Shown here: piece after piece, positions 22,701-31,563 of the stretch
How the letters are laid out: each line of letters starts with the position of its first letter
How positions within the stretch are numbered: the first letter of the stretch is position 1
From: Flavobacteriia bacterium
GTDB lineage: Bacteria > Bacteroidota > Bacteroidia > Flavobacteriales_D > Crocinitomicaceae
Assembly: GCA_947446925.1 (NCBI GenBank)
Contig: CANFHU010000002.1
Span: forward strand, 124,001-188,000
Direction: 5' to 3'
Length of the DNA: 64,000 nucleotides
Notes under the pieces: model-generated
Databases searched by the model: none
What the model was told of the DNA's origin: nothing
Seen by the model: only the letters and a program-made list of their open reading frames with translations
Program-made: the position numbers and the translations under genes

Positions 22701-22825
22701 ACGTCGTTCAAGAAAATGCTGCAACAGCAGAACAAATGGCTTCTGGAGCAGAAGAATTGAGTTCGCAGGCAGAACAATTACAAATAGCGGTATCGTTCTT
22801 TAAAATTGGAGGGGAAGAGAGTTAG
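19793..22825 (+). CDS. Methyl-accepting chemotaxis protein with dCache, HAMP and two PAS domains
   Basis: A 1010-residue inner-membrane chemoreceptor. In order: TM1 (about 12-32), an extracytoplasmic double-Cache-like ligand domain (to ~322), TM2 (324-346), HAMP (~348-400), PAS1 (~430-545), PAS2 (~550-660), two related HAMP-like segments (~668-715 and ~723-770), and an MCP signalling domain. The conserved hairpin tip ([20 protein letters not shown]) is near residues 866-885. Family members relay ligand binding to CheA/CheW. No che genes are in this window. It may respond to a solute that enters through the adjacent porin (inference). Confidence 0.94.
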   Translation: MNKLKNMTIKQKMLLVLLSTPFVLALVLTYFSGVKVVEGYNNPKVAISERTSSNILDKIDRNFYERFGDVQAFAYNRLAVELVQSGGKDVNAKQGRITQNFFNTMTSYYVLYDLMMVVDLNGKVLMTNTTDKNGASINSSVVRNKNYASEDWFKVCTSVSGPEGGAWYSDFTKNKEVAQIYNSKGYGMGFAAPIKNDAGRVIGVWYNFANWGEVTQGIRKSTNEKLIKTEPLALILITDKDNRVIDADDEALIDQSYAIDTAKLNAGEVLLSSNSKTYNSEDYINGWSHSEGAYVYKGKNWNAVTMIPKTKLSIGTFFSKDLIGLVILVLVLLAISIVGSSIFVKSIISRIQNVDNVLQKMSKGDMTAFNVDKESNDELGNVVHSLDSAIKYIEQQAEFKKQQEEIVRAENQEKVDAINRENQARIDLMNEMCIISETDLKGYITYVNDKHCEVSQYSREELIGQNQNIVRHPDMQKSVFKELWSTVGNGQVFRGIIKNRKKDGTPYYVDGVFAPVLGANGKPIKYIGVRYENTDITIEKQAAEGVVNAIDATYAYVEFDTSGNLITANDNFLQITEYSLEEIKGKNHRIFVDKAEVNSVEYATLWEEIGLGILQNSLYKYVSKTGKTIWLQAAFSPVKDEMGRIVKNLMIGTDVTQATIASEATQKAAAEVTRVLKSIGIGDLSQKYSIHSMAELKEMGDALNVTIDLLNTQKIAELETQKAAKEVSRVISALAAGDLTQKYAIPSTGELKEMGDLLNQTIEILKDLITNVINNAAHIASASVEMSSSAQQLSEGATLQASSVEEISSSMEEMTANIQQNTSNSRQTEKISSTAAVEIIESKDTVLETENSMRLIASKISIIGEISRQTNLLALNAAVEAARAGEHGRGFAVVAAEVRKLAERSQVAATEIDEVSAKSVSIAQKSGKMLNDVVPNIQRTSDLVMEITASSIEQSSGAEQINSAIQNLNNVVQENAATAEQMASGAEELSSQAEQLQIAVSFFKIGGEES

Positions 22826-22838
22826 GATTAAATAGATG

Positions 22839-23741
22839 TTATCGATTTATAGAGTTTTGATCGATTGGTTTTGTTTCTAAATTTGCTGGTGTTCCGTTTG
22901 GAATTATTTGAAATTTATTTTCGTCTTTAGGTAAGTTGATTTCACCTCTCATTTTTACGCCTTCAATATAAACGCATGAATTAGAATTTGTTGATATACC
23001 TACTAAACCCAAATAGTTATTCTCACGTGAATTTCTATATGGGTATTTAACTTTTAAAATTTCTGAATTCACCGCAGTCCTTACCACCAAACGGTATTCA
23101 TTTACATTCTCTAATTTTTCAAAACTTACGTGTTCTTTAGGAACTTGAATCGTATCGTTTTTGCTATTTTGGTAATGAAGGATAATAGTAATCTTATCGA
23201 CGTTTTCTTTGTTGGAGATAAGTAGATTGAATGATCCTGTATCCGATGATTTGGTTTGTGTAAGGGTTTTGTTTTCGGATTGAAGTTCCACTAACATTGG
23301 GTAGGTAAGCGATTTGTTGGTAACCGCATTGATGAGGCAGCCTTGAATATTGATTGAATCATTATACGTGGGTTTGGAAGTCTTGTTTAACGTTTGTTCT
23401 GATTTTATAGGTGTTAATTTTGGTAAGTTGGCTTGACTAAACGCATTGGTAATTCCACCCATAAATAAAATACTTGCTGCATATTTCAACCAAGCGGTAT
23501 TGTTGTAGGTTTCTTCGGTATAGGTGAATCCATTTTCAAGTTGCGCTGACGTGAGTTGTGCGCATACATTTCCTGTATTCGCCTGCATGATTTTGTATAT
23601 CTCATTGTCTGAAAGTCTCGTGAAATCGTAGACTTCTTTTTGACAGGAGTTGCAGAATTTTCCGCAAGATGTATTCTGCATGTTGTTGAGGTCCTCCGAA
23701 CAAGGGGAGTCGAGGGAGATGCGGAAAGGTAGTTTTTTCAT
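22839..23741 (-). CDS. Single-pass protein with N-terminal Cys cluster and carboxypeptidase-regulatory-like domain
   Basis: A 300-residue protein. The N terminus is cytoplasmic-type with Cys14, Cys26, Cys30 and Cys33 (in TSCGKFCNSCQKEVYDF), a pattern seen in many Bacteroidetes proteins that looks like a small zinc- or cluster-binding knuckle. A hydrophobic segment (~84-103) follows. The C-terminal half (from about residue 130, INIQGCLINAVTNKSL) resembles a carboxypeptidase-D regulatory-like beta-sandwich. Function is unknown. It converges on the chemoreceptor gene with 13 bp between stops. Confidence 0.7.
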   Translation of the reverse strand: MKKLPFRISLDSPCSEDLNNMQNTSCGKFCNSCQKEVYDFTRLSDNEIYKIMQANTGNVCAQLTSAQLENGFTYTEETYNNTAWLKYAASILFMGGITNAFSQANLPKLTPIKSEQTLNKTSKPTYNDSINIQGCLINAVTNKSLTYPMLVELQSENKTLTQTKSSDTGSFNLLISNKENVDKITIILHYQNSKNDTIQVPKEHVSFEKLENVNEYRLVVRTAVNSEILKVKYPYRNSRENNYLGLVGISTNSNSCVYIEGVKMRGEINLPKDENKFQIIPNGTPANLETKPIDQNSINR

Positions 23742-23778
23742 TGTGCTTGAAAATGAGATAACTAAATATACGAATTAT

Positions 23779-24081
23779 CTACATTCTAATCGAATAATCA
23801 CTTGGATTTTTATAAGCGTGAATAACCGCTAGTATGATAATTTGGTTTAATGTATCGTCTATCAGATAATGAATTTGATAAGGAAATTGTTTTAACATTA
23901 ACGTTCGAACGTTTTTGTATTTTACTTGAAATCCTAATGGATTTAAAATGATATGTTTCTTAGCCTCTCTAAGTCGATACAAGAAATCGTTAACTAATTT
24001 TGGGGAAATTTCTTTATAATAATTTACAATTTGTTGAATGTCATGCGTGACCTGTATTTTATGCACTAATGTATAAGTCAT
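23779..24081 (-). CDS. ParE/RelE-family toxin
   Basis: A 100-residue type II toxin of the ParE/RelE superfamily. It has the compact beta-alpha-alpha-beta pattern, with a first strand (TLVHKIQVTHDIQQIVNYY), the helical PKLVNDFLYRLREAKKHI, LNPLGFQVKYKNVRTLMLKQFPYQIHYLID and a last strand. The FPYQIHYLIDD motif resembles that of ParE-type toxins. The start overlaps the stop of the upstream antitoxin gene by 4 bp (ATGA). Gyrase poisoning versus mRNA cleavage cannot be decided from sequence. Confidence 0.88.
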   Translation of the reverse strand: MTYTLVHKIQVTHDIQQIVNYYKEISPKLVNDFLYRLREAKKHIILNPLGFQVKYKNVRTLMLKQFPYQIHYLIDDTLNQIIILAVIHAYKNPSDYSIRM

Positions 24082-24320
24082 AAACTTTTTTCAATGTCGT
24101 CTATTGTTTTGTCAAAATCAATCACATCTGAAGGATTCAAATAGTAATCATTTAGTCGTTCGTCTAGAATATTTTTTTGCCAAGTTGCTAACTCTACATT
24201 ATTTTCAATTTCTTTTTGTTCTAATCCGTTATACTTAGTTTTTAAACTTTGCCATTCCTCAATTGGAATATAAACACCAGTTGTATTACCTTTATTATCT
24301 TGTATGAATTGAAGTGACAT
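24078..24320 (-). CDS. Antitoxin partner of the ParE/RelE-type toxin
   Basis: An 80-residue protein directly upstream of the toxin gene, with a 4-bp ATGA overlap. The N terminus (MSLQFIQDNKGNTTGVYIPIEEW) resembles the short N-terminal segment of Phd/RelB-type and related Bacteroidetes antitoxins. The acidic C terminus (VIDFDKTIDDIEKSL) would wrap the toxin. It probably represses its own promoter with the toxin, as is usual for the class. Confidence 0.82.
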   Translation of the reverse strand: MSLQFIQDNKGNTTGVYIPIEEWQSLKTKYNGLEQKEIENNVELATWQKNILDERLNDYYLNPSDVIDFDKTIDDIEKSL

Positions 24321-24503
24321 GACTTTTCAATTAATGTTTAGTATACTCAAATATACAAAAATGTATTTACAATTTAAAATGTTATCACCCTTCTTTCTCT
24401 ACGATATAAGCTGCCGTTTTATTCACTGCATTCGTAATGATTTCTTGTTGGGTGAAATCTTCTCCTGTGACTTTATTTTTCCAGTTTAGGGTAAAGGAAA
24501 TTT

Positions 24504-24550
24504 ATGAGTGACGTCCCGAAAGCTTTCGGGAGACGAGTTACGAGTGACGG
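24504..24550. repeat. GAGTGACG-type repeat with CCCGAAAGCTTTCGGG palindrome
   Basis: A perfect 16-bp palindrome (24515-24530) is flanked on both sides by GAGTGACG/GAGTTACG units like those at 14457-14477 and 45585-45622. The last codons and the stop of the next minus-strand gene fall inside it. Confidence 0.75.
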
Positions 24551-25050
24551 TTTAACATTTTATATATTCCTTTTTTTACGCCGGGGGAAAGGGTTTCGAA
24601 GTAGCGTGGTTCTAAAAGGAAGTCAAGTTCTTTTTGAAGTTCGGGGTGTTTGTCGGTAATTTTAACTAAAAAACGAAAGGCAGTATAGCGGATCGATGGT
24701 TTTTTCTGAATGTTTTCCCATAAAGAGATGCAGAGGTCGAAAAGTTGACCTTCGTAGGCTTCATCAATTTCTAGTAGGTATAAGATTTTGAGTAATTCCC
24801 GTTGGTGTCCATCTTGTTTGTCTTTGATGCTTTTTAGAATAGCAGGGATGTAGTTATCGAAGCGTGAATCGTTTTTGGTCATTACACTCCAGAGTAACCA
24901 TGCTGAACGCCAAGAATATGGTTGTTTGTCGGTGATTGCTAATTGGATGGCTTCTTCAAAATATTCCGGGTGTTTTTCAAGAAATGCAATCATTCCATCT
25001 TTATAAAGTGTGGTGAGGGTTTCTTCTAAAGGGGTGAGTATTGTTTCCAT
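24538..25050 (-). CDS. HEAT-like helical protein of unknown function
   Basis: A 170-residue cytoplasmic protein with regularly spaced helices (AIQLAITDKQPYSWRSAWLL, FDNYIPAILKSIKDK, RYTAFRFLVKITDKHPELQ) suggesting HEAT/armadillo-like repeats, possibly a protein-interaction scaffold. I choose the start at 25050 (METILTPL). The longer frame from 25086 reads through intergenic repeat copy 3 and its extra residues look repeat-derived. The C-terminal residues (NRHS) and stop are encoded by the GAGTGACG repeat. No precise family was recognised. Confidence 0.65.
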   Translation of the reverse strand: METILTPLEETLTTLYKDGMIAFLEKHPEYFEEAIQLAITDKQPYSWRSAWLLWSVMTKNDSRFDNYIPAILKSIKDKQDGHQRELLKILYLLEIDEAYEGQLFDLCISLWENIQKKPSIRYTAFRFLVKITDKHPELQKELDFLLEPRYFETLSPGVKKGIYKMLNRHS

Positions 25051-25052
25051 GT

Positions 25053-25121
25053 GGTTCAAACAAGGGTTTGACAATGTTTTATTCAACTTATTTTCTACCT
25101 AAAATTCCTCAATGGCCAATT
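25053..25121. repeat. Three-hairpin repeat, partial copy 3
   Basis: The last third of the 11166-11384 element: hairpin TCAAAC-aagg-GTTTGA, then the TTATTTTCTAC segment and the terminal AATGGCCAAT. It sits immediately upstream of the HEAT-like gene start. Confidence 0.75.
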
Positions 25122-25236
25122 TATGGTTCATTTTTATGTTCTTCATCTGTTTTTCTATTATTGATTTCTTTTAACCTAATATAATGTCTGACTTTTCTTA
25201 ATAATCAAAAAGTATTGGTTTCTTTTTAAATGTTTA

Positions 25237-27387
25237 TTATTTAAAGTATAAATATTCTTGTTCCTTTTCGGAATTAAATAATTCTGAAAAGTAGATTTTA
25301 CCTTCATTAAAATTTTGATTTATCTGATTCATAAAAGTAATGTCAATTTTTTTTAGTGAAATTTGCTTATGAGTTAATTCAGTATTTTGATATGTATAAC
25401 AAATTGTTAAATACCAAGATACTTTGCCGTTTTTTAGGATAAAGTTTTTATATAAATTACTTAATCCTTCTAAACGATATCTATCATAATCATATGTTCC
25501 ACATCTTCCATAAAAACTTTCTTCAGGCAATAAATAATAGTAATGATTGTCGTTGACTAATACTTGTTTCAACGATTCAATTTTTTGAAACTTCATCAAC
25601 TTAATTGTATCCAGGTATATATACTCATTATCTATCAACAGGTTTTCTTGTGGAATATTAATGAATTGTATCGGGAATTTTATTTCTTTTATCAGCGTTT
25701 TTAATTTTGTAAGACCTTGTTTTTTTTGGTATATATAAAATTCATTCTTATCTCGAAAATAATCTCCGCATATATGCTGAAATGATTTAAAGTCAACATC
25801 ACATTTTTTGTTTAAGTAATAAAGTTTATTATTCTTAATTTTCAAATCATAAAAGTAACTAATGGGTTTGTTTGATTTGCTTTTATACACAAGTGTATTC
25901 ATTTTGTTTTGAATGATTGCTTTTTTATCTTTTGACGAAATATTTACAATTTTTGGTCGATAGTTATTTGAAGAAAATGAAGGGATAAAATATTGATTAT
26001 CATATATGATTCCATTATTAACTACATAAATTGAATCACCTTTGATTTCTTTCTTGTAGTCAAATTGAATTTTGTTGTTCATGTAGTAGATTCCGTTTTT
26101 GTCATAAACCACAGATTCTGTTTTTACTGAAAATGTGGTAGGATCAAAATTGGTTTTCAAACCGTCTTTATAAATAGTTTTACCATCTGTAAATATATTT
26201 TGGTAGTTTTTAAAATTTATAATTTTAAAATTTATGGAATCTATGACCGAAACATTTAATTTGATACCATTGTAATAACATCCATTTTTGTCGTAATAAT
26301 AATTGTTTGTTAAAAACTTAAATGTATAAGGGTCAATATCATACAACTCATAAAAAAGTTGTGTATTCGTTGAAGTCTCATTGTTTATGTAGTTTTTAAA
26401 ATAAGGGAGAATACTATCTAAGATGGCACCAGATCTAACATTGGAATATATATGAGGATTATTTTTGCTTTGATAGCGTAAAAGTATTCGTGTTTTTGTT
26501 TTGTAAAAAATTCCTCCGATATAGGTTACCTTTTCATTTTTGAATGTTAACAAAGAGTCTCTTAAATAACAAGTAGAGAAATCACAAAATATATCATTTA
26601 CAAAACTAACTTTTGACCTTTCTAACAGATCTAATTTTGTCAATTTTAATTCACCATTTGGTAATTCTTTCAATACATAAGCATAGGAAGTATCTGTAAA
26701 ATATAAATAGGTGGGGTAGTAGTATCGTCTTTGATTTTTGATTTTAAATGATTTCAAGTCAATTTCTGGAAAGCTCCTATTATTTATGTACAAACAGTTA
26801 TTAACACTCCAAACATCTAATCCATATCTAGCATTAATGTATTTAAAATGCGTAGTATCTTTTGTAATTAATTTTTTTCTGTAAAAGGTTCCTTCTTCGT
26901 TAAATTTAAACACACTAAGAATAATTTTTCTATCCGTTGGAAGCTTATAGTTGATGTTAGAATCTATACTATTACTTGATTCGTTGGCTAAAAAGTTGTT
27001 TTTTGTAATTAATGTATCCGCAAAATCAAAATTGAATTCAACATATTTATCAGGTTGTATTCGTTTTTTTGTCTCGGATAACTGACTTTCTGGTACAAAT
27101 ATTTCTCGTGAAACTCCTTTCTCGTTAATATATTTCAATTTGATTTTTAGACTTTTTGATAAGTTTGGATTTAGTTGATCAAATCTATATTTCCCCACAA
27201 AATCTGTTTTTGCTACTGCAACAATTTCGTTGTCATTATAAATAAAAATTTTACAATTATAATTATTGAAATCATAATTCATGGAATCTGTAATTTTCCC
27301 ACGCAAAGAGAATTCACCCGTTTGTCCAAAAAAAATATTTGAAGATTGTAAGAAAAAAACAACAAGAATAAGATACCTAAATTTCAT
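25237..27387 (-). CDS. Secreted DKNYY-repeat protein
   Basis: A 716-residue protein with a signal peptide (residues 1-21). A short N-terminal domain resembling a carboxypeptidase-regulatory-like fold follows (SLRGKITDSMNYDF ... KTDFVGKYRFDQL). The remainder consists of repeating units with the DKNYY-family signature, for example YYYDKNGCYYNGIKL and VVYDKNGIYYMNNKI, each alternating with an ID/F-x-T-F-type strand. Such repeats form surface or periplasmic proteins of unknown role in Bacteroidetes. The low G+C and isolated position (large A/T-rich gaps on both sides) suggest accessory status. Confidence 0.78.
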   Translation of the reverse strand: MKFRYLILVVFFLQSSNIFFGQTGEFSLRGKITDSMNYDFNNYNCKIFIYNDNEIVAVAKTDFVGKYRFDQLNPNLSKSLKIKLKYINEKGVSREIFVPESQLSETKKRIQPDKYVEFNFDFADTLITKNNFLANESSNSIDSNINYKLPTDRKIILSVFKFNEEGTFYRKKLITKDTTHFKYINARYGLDVWSVNNCLYINNRSFPEIDLKSFKIKNQRRYYYPTYLYFTDTSYAYVLKELPNGELKLTKLDLLERSKVSFVNDIFCDFSTCYLRDSLLTFKNEKVTYIGGIFYKTKTRILLRYQSKNNPHIYSNVRSGAILDSILPYFKNYINNETSTNTQLFYELYDIDPYTFKFLTNNYYYDKNGCYYNGIKLNVSVIDSINFKIINFKNYQNIFTDGKTIYKDGLKTNFDPTTFSVKTESVVYDKNGIYYMNNKIQFDYKKEIKGDSIYVVNNGIIYDNQYFIPSFSSNNYRPKIVNISSKDKKAIIQNKMNTLVYKSKSNKPISYFYDLKIKNNKLYYLNKKCDVDFKSFQHICGDYFRDKNEFYIYQKKQGLTKLKTLIKEIKFPIQFINIPQENLLIDNEYIYLDTIKLMKFQKIESLKQVLVNDNHYYYLLPEESFYGRCGTYDYDRYRLEGLSNLYKNFILKNGKVSWYLTICYTYQNTELTHKQISLKKIDITFMNQINQNFNEGKIYFSELFNSEKEQEYLYFK

Positions 27388-27629
27388 GGTTAAGAAATCA
27401 TTGTGTTTACTAATGAATCAATTAAATATACTAAATTTTGAACTTGAAATCTATATTTATCTTGAAAAAATGACCTCACCTTTTAATATACCTTCACTAT
27501 CTTTCAGTCTTCAAAAGCAGTGCTTTTTCTTCCCTTCAAAGGGGGATGATTTATGGTTTTAATAATTAAAATATAGTTTAATTGAACTTTATTAATATTA
27601 AATAATATACGAAAACGAAGCAGAACTTA

Positions 27630-27666
27630 AGGTTTCCCTCCTTGAGGAGGGATTAAGGGAGGTGAC
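27630..27666. repeat. 37-bp CCCTCC-hairpin repeat, copy 1
   Basis: Identical over 37 bp to 45653-45689. It contains CCCTCC-TTGA-GGAGGG followed by ATTAAGGGAGG, which can also pair with the left arm. It lies just after the U32 peptidase stop on the minus strand and may act as a terminator there. Confidence 0.8.
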
Positions 27667-27677
27667 TAATTTAGTTT

Positions 27678-29543
27678 TTATTCTTCCTCTTCCTCAAACG
27701 TCAACTCAGCATCTTTCTCCCAAATTTCCATTTCGCAAGGTTTGCAATTGAATTTCAATTTGTATTCGTTTTCGCCATGTTTTAAGGTAAGTGGTTCAAC
27801 AACTTTTGTTCCCATCGTATCGCGTTGGTAACGTGCACATTTACCTAGTTCGTATTTCACACAATATTTGGTTGTCATTACGCGTGATTTCCCTGGATCC
27901 CATTGTAATTCGAAGGCTTTTTCAATTTCGGTTACACCATGACGCTCGTAAAACTGACGTGCTAGTTTGTTAGAAACGTTGTAGGTGTAGTCGAGTGAGC
28001 TAACAGGGTAGGGATGATCCGTTTTGGTGATTTGGAACTCTTCGCGGTGGTATTCTTTCACGCGTTGTTCCACCAAGATTTCCAAGACTTCCCGACGCAA
28101 TTCGTTCACTTTTGAAATCGGTAAAAACCAATTTGCAGCAATTTCTACGTGTATGTTGTCGACAATAAACGGCGTATTCCCCGTTTTTGCTAAGTTTTTC
28201 TCTAAGTTTGGGATGATGGAATCCGCACTTTTCGCTAATTCTTTGGCAGTTTCCAGTTGGGTAGTTGCCGTATGACCATCTTCGTCGGTTGCGGTCAATT
28301 GGAAACCAGTTGCATTTTCTGAAAAATGTAGATTCACCCCAATCTTACGAACTGCGCTGTCTTCTCGTTCTACCAAACGAATAAATTCTGCATCGGAATT
28401 ACGGTAAATTACTGTTCCAACTGGAATTTCTCGGAAGGTATTTGGTATGACAACGTTGTTCAAGACTACGTTTACTTGCATTCCGTCGGGTTCGTTGTTT
28501 TCGTTTAAGAAATACAAACCATCTCCATTATTTAGGATTTCAGCATTCTCGATGAGGTAACCTTTTCCTTTGGTATCTAAAATTTTACCGATGTATTGTC
28601 CTTGGGATTTTGGACTTTCCCAGGAACCAATTTTTTCGGTACGTTTATTGACAAAATAGTCGGTATATCCGCGGTTGAAACTACGGTCCATTTCGGCATC
28701 AAAACTATAAAATGTTCTTCCAGAAGAGGCTTTGGTAAAGTCTTCGCTGTTTTCCAAAAATGCATCTAATCTTTTACGCAGGTAGGAAACGTTGTTTTTC
28801 ACGTACACGACGTCTTTCAAACGACCTTCGATTTTGAAGGAAGTGATTCCTGCCTCGATGAGGTTTGGAAGTTGGTCGCTCAAGTCCAAATCTTTGATGG
28901 AAAGTAAGTGACTGTTTGCGATTAATGTTTCACCCGTTCCATCGATGAGTTGGTAAGGTAAACGGCAATTTTGTGCACAGGAACCACGGTTAGCGCTTCG
29001 TTCTCCGCCCGCGATACTCATATAGCAATTTCCACTAAAAGAAACGCACAGAGCACCAGAAACGAAAAACTCTAGTTCTACATCGGTTTCGTTCGCAATA
29101 TCTTTAATTTGATCTAGGTTCAATTCGCGCGCTAATACGACACGTTGCATCCCTGCATCTTTCAGGAATTTTACGTGTTTTGGATCGCGGTTGTTGGCTT
29201 GTGTACTAGCATGAATGACAATCGGCGGGAGGTCCATTTCCATAATCGCCATGTCTTGTACTATCAATGCATCCACACCGATGTCGTACAATTTGTAAAT
29301 CAATTTTTTACAGTCGTCGAGTTCGTTGTCGTACAAGATGGTGTTGATCACCACAAAAACTTGTGCTTTGAACAGGTGGGCATAACGCACCAATTCGGCG
29401 ATATCTTCCACGGAATTCGTAGCGTTGGAACGTGCACCGTATTGAGGCGCACCAATATATACAGCATCTGCACCGGCATTTATCGCCATTTGACCTTGCC
29501 AAAGGTTTTTTGCAGGTGCAAGGATTTCAACTTTCTTTTTCAT
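27678..29543 (-). CDS. U32-family peptidase (RlhA/TrhP-type RNA hydroxylation protein)
   Basis: A 621-residue U32 protein. The family core is clear: ILAPAKNLWQGQMAINAGADAVYIG at the start, AGMQRVVLARELNLDQI, and the Cys-containing signature region (FVSGALCVSFSGNCYMS ... SANRGSCAQNCRLPY). Four Cys probably hold an iron-sulfur cluster. A middle DUF3656-like region and a C-terminal Cys set (CVKYELGKC ... CKPCEMEIW) complete the layout seen in RlhA, which hydroxylates 23S rRNA; TrhP acts on tRNA. I choose Met at 29543 (MKKKVEILAPAKN) over 29564. RlhA versus TrhP is undecided, although length favours RlhA. Confidence 0.88.
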   Translation of the reverse strand: MKKKVEILAPAKNLWQGQMAINAGADAVYIGAPQYGARSNATNSVEDIAELVRYAHLFKAQVFVVINTILYDNELDDCKKLIYKLYDIGVDALIVQDMAIMEMDLPPIVIHASTQANNRDPKHVKFLKDAGMQRVVLARELNLDQIKDIANETDVELEFFVSGALCVSFSGNCYMSIAGGERSANRGSCAQNCRLPYQLIDGTGETLIANSHLLSIKDLDLSDQLPNLIEAGITSFKIEGRLKDVVYVKNNVSYLRKRLDAFLENSEDFTKASSGRTFYSFDAEMDRSFNRGYTDYFVNKRTEKIGSWESPKSQGQYIGKILDTKGKGYLIENAEILNNGDGLYFLNENNEPDGMQVNVVLNNVVIPNTFREIPVGTVIYRNSDAEFIRLVEREDSAVRKIGVNLHFSENATGFQLTATDEDGHTATTQLETAKELAKSADSIIPNLEKNLAKTGNTPFIVDNIHVEIAANWFLPISKVNELRREVLEILVEQRVKEYHREEFQITKTDHPYPVSSLDYTYNVSNKLARQFYERHGVTEIEKAFELQWDPGKSRVMTTKYCVKYELGKCARYQRDTMGTKVVEPLTLKHGENEYKLKFNCKPCEMEIWEKDAELTFEEEEE

Positions 29544-29667
29544 AGGTAGTACAAAAATCTGCAATTATTTGGTGGTATGCAATAGGATAGGGGTGTTATT
29601 CTTTGAATATGTTTGAGAGCGATTATGTTGGATTAGAATAGGGAGAAAATTAAGCACAGCGGGTTTA

Positions 29668-30021
29668 TCATGGAAATGCGATCATCAGAATGATATTGAA
29701 GAAAATATATAAAAAAATTAACACTATATTCTTTATTATCATACTATTATAAAATTCATTATTTTTTTTATCAAAAAAATAAGCAACTATTTTGTAAATA
29801 ATGATTTTAACAATTAATAATATTAATAATGAGAATACAAAGAAAAAAACAGCGTCAGAATTAGGGAAAATAATACGTACTAGCCTTGCAATAAAACCTG
29901 ATGATCGATCTAGAAAATAATCCGAAGGATTAAATAGTAGAAGTAGCCAAAATAATGATAGGTATACTAAATTCACTATCAAAATATAATTTATTACTCT
30001 TATAATCTTCATATCAAACAA
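29668..30021 (-). CDS. Small membrane protein, function unknown
   Basis: A 117-residue protein with three probable transmembrane segments (about residues 9-29, 51-75 and 90-114) and little else. No family was recognised. It is the first gene of the repeat-rich accessory region, and intergenic repeat copy A lies upstream of its start. Confidence 0.5.
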   Translation of the reverse strand: MFDMKIIRVINYILIVNLVYLSLFWLLLLFNPSDYFLDRSSGFIARLVRIIFPNSDAVFFFVFSLLILLIVKIIIYKIVAYFFDKKNNEFYNSMIIKNIVLIFLYIFFNIILMIAFP

Positions 30022-30207
30022 TTTTCAATAAGGTAAAATACTAATAACCAATTCTCTGTTTTTCAGCTAAAAAACTCTGTTTTACAAAATTTAAAAACTT
30101 ATTCATAACAATTTATACTCTACTTCACTGGATTTGTAACACTTAGTAGCTAGAAATTAAAACCTGCGATTATTCTAAATTAATCAATTTAACCCTAACA
30201 CCCTAAC

Positions 30208-30229
30208 ACCAAACGACTTTTTCGTTGGT
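30208..30229. repeat. Accessory-region hairpin repeat, copy A
   Basis: Core hairpin ACC-a-AACGA / TCGTT-GGT. The surrounding ~200 bp (TTCACTGGATTTGTAA ... CCCTAACACC ... TTTAGTATTTATGGTTACAA) matches copy D at 34444-34605 most fully. Copies B, C and E share the core and left flank. Confidence 0.8.
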
Positions 30230-30354
30230 TTAGTATTTATGGTTACAATTCGTTTTTGGTTGGTTGGTTTGGAGCAGGGTTAACTTCGTTGCTGTTACTC
30301 CTAATAAATTCATTTTAGCGTATTTACTTAATTATTTAGAGCAGTAATACAAAT

Positions 30355-30480
30355 TCAGCTCACTGGGAAAATGACTATAAACTCCAACTTCGTCCCTATT
30401 ACAAATATTGTATAGTTCATTACTTTCAGGCCTATCCATTTAGTAAATGTTAATCCGTATCGTTCTCGTTTTGTAAGCAT
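30355..30480 (-). pseudogene. Fragment of an immunity-like paralogue (5' end only)
   Basis: A 41-codon frame starting MLTKRERYGLTF, closely matching the first 12 residues (MLTKREEYNLEF) of the gene 12 bp upstream and then losing similarity. It looks like the truncated start of a duplicated copy and is unlikely to encode a working protein. Confidence 0.5.
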
Positions 30481-30492
30481 ATTAATTACCGA

Positions 30493-30852
30493 CTAAACAA
30501 TTGGTCCACTAGTATTAGAAGGTGTCGAATTCATAAAATCCAGCCATTCCAACAATAAATCTTTAAGATCATCCATAGAGATAACTAAATCATTTTCAAT
30601 TACTGCATCAGGATAATTAAATTCGATAGAAACTAGATCTAACAATGGAATATCTTCATAATATTCCCCATTTTGAGCATTTGTAATCTCATCAATTAAA
30701 TACTCAATTTCTACTTTTTTAAGCTGATCCATAAATTGTAAATGAATTAAGGAATCATCACTATTGCTTTTACAAATATGATTTATAGAGTTGTTATTAG
30801 GATTTAAAACATTATAAAATTCTAAATTATATTCTTCTCTTTTTGTCAACAT
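30493..30852 (-). CDS. Small acidic immunity-like protein (family 1)
   Basis: A 119-residue acidic cytoplasmic protein of unknown function. Its C terminus (SMDDLKDLLLEWLDFMNSTP) aligns with the C termini of 30875-31288, 41552-41929 and the fragment at 41979-42113. All carry D-[LF]-K-x-x-[LIV]-x-x-W-x-[DC]-F and a final P/T-rich tail. Small, acidic, tandem and partly decayed paralogues of this kind are typical of immunity genes for polymorphic toxins, but no toxin gene is visible here, so this is an inference. It lies 22 bp downstream of the related gene. Confidence 0.6.
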   Translation of the reverse strand: MLTKREEYNLEFYNVLNPNNNSINHICKSNSDDSLIHLQFMDQLKKVEIEYLIDEITNAQNGEYYEDIPLLDLVSIEFNYPDAVIENDLVISMDDLKDLLLEWLDFMNSTPSNTSGPIV

Positions 30853-30874
30853 ATCATTTACTGTTTAATCTACA

Positions 30875-31288
30875 TTAAACAATTAAATCACTACTTGAAC
30901 CAGAAAAAGAAGAACCATGCAAAGGTGGGGTCTCTAAAAAATCTCTCCATGCAAGCACAATTTCTTTAAAGTCAGTTGTAGGCATTATAAAATCAGGAGT
31001 CAAAAAACTTGAACCATCACTTGGAAAAACAAAACGACAAAAATCAAGCGTAACCTCCGCTATAGTAATGGAATCCAAATACTCAACAAGAGATTCTCCC
31101 TCTAGAACAACGATTATTGGAGCAATAATATCATCATTAATATTATAATCATCTGAAACAATCCCATCTAAAAAAGATGATAAAGCATCACTATTTGTAT
31201 AAGGATATTTAAAAACTCTTTTAGCGGCATCATTTATTACAATATTTGAAAAATTAATTGAATATTGATTTATTAAATTTTGATTCAT
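30875..31288 (-). CDS. Small acidic immunity-like protein (family 1 paralogue)
   Basis: A 137-residue acidic protein related to 41552-41929: both start MNQ.[LI]I..Y.INF and end with DFKEI[VI][LI]AWRDFL followed by P-L-[HN]-G. Function is unknown; an immunity or inhibitor role is inferred from size, charge and tandem paralogy. It probably shares a transcript with 30493-30852 (22-bp gap). Repeat copy B lies upstream. Confidence 0.6.
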   Translation of the reverse strand: MNQNLINQYSINFSNIVINDAAKRVFKYPYTNSDALSSFLDGIVSDDYNINDDIIAPIIVVLEGESLVEYLDSITIAEVTLDFCRFVFPSDGSSFLTPDFIMPTTDFKEIVLAWRDFLETPPLHGSSFSGSSSDLIV

Positions 31289-31452
31289 TTTACTAAATTT
31301 TTGATTGTAAATTGGGAATACTTGGATATGCTGTTGTTATTTTTCCATTTGTAATATAAAAAACTATTTCAACTCCCTATTTTCGCTATAATTAAAATCC
31401 TGCGAAAGTTTCAACAAAACTAAATTAATCAATCTACTCCTAACACCCTAAC

Positions 31453-31474
31453 ACCAAACGACTTTTTCGTTGGT
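31453..31474. repeat. Accessory-region hairpin repeat, copy B
   Basis: Identical hairpin core to copy A, preceded by the same CTAAATTAATCAATCTACTC and CCTAACACC units. It lies about 90 bp after the stop of the YhcG-type nuclease gene. Confidence 0.8.
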
Positions 31475-31563
31475 TTAGTGTTTATAAGTTTACTTCGTTT
31501 TTGATTTGAGATGAATTGGTGGGATTTGGATCTGGGATACAAGATCTAGTATCGTTGCATGTT

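Larger units (their letters stand above)
30022..30492. other. Intergenic region with repeat copy A and a gene fragment
   Basis: This 471-bp gap contains one copy of the accessory-region hairpin repeat (about 30125-30345) and, at its right end, a short decayed homologue of the next gene (30355-30480). The block from the ggagcag at 30271 to the agcgtatttacttaatt near 30317-30333 recurs, diverged, at about 33415-33515. Nothing else is recognisable. Confidence 0.65.
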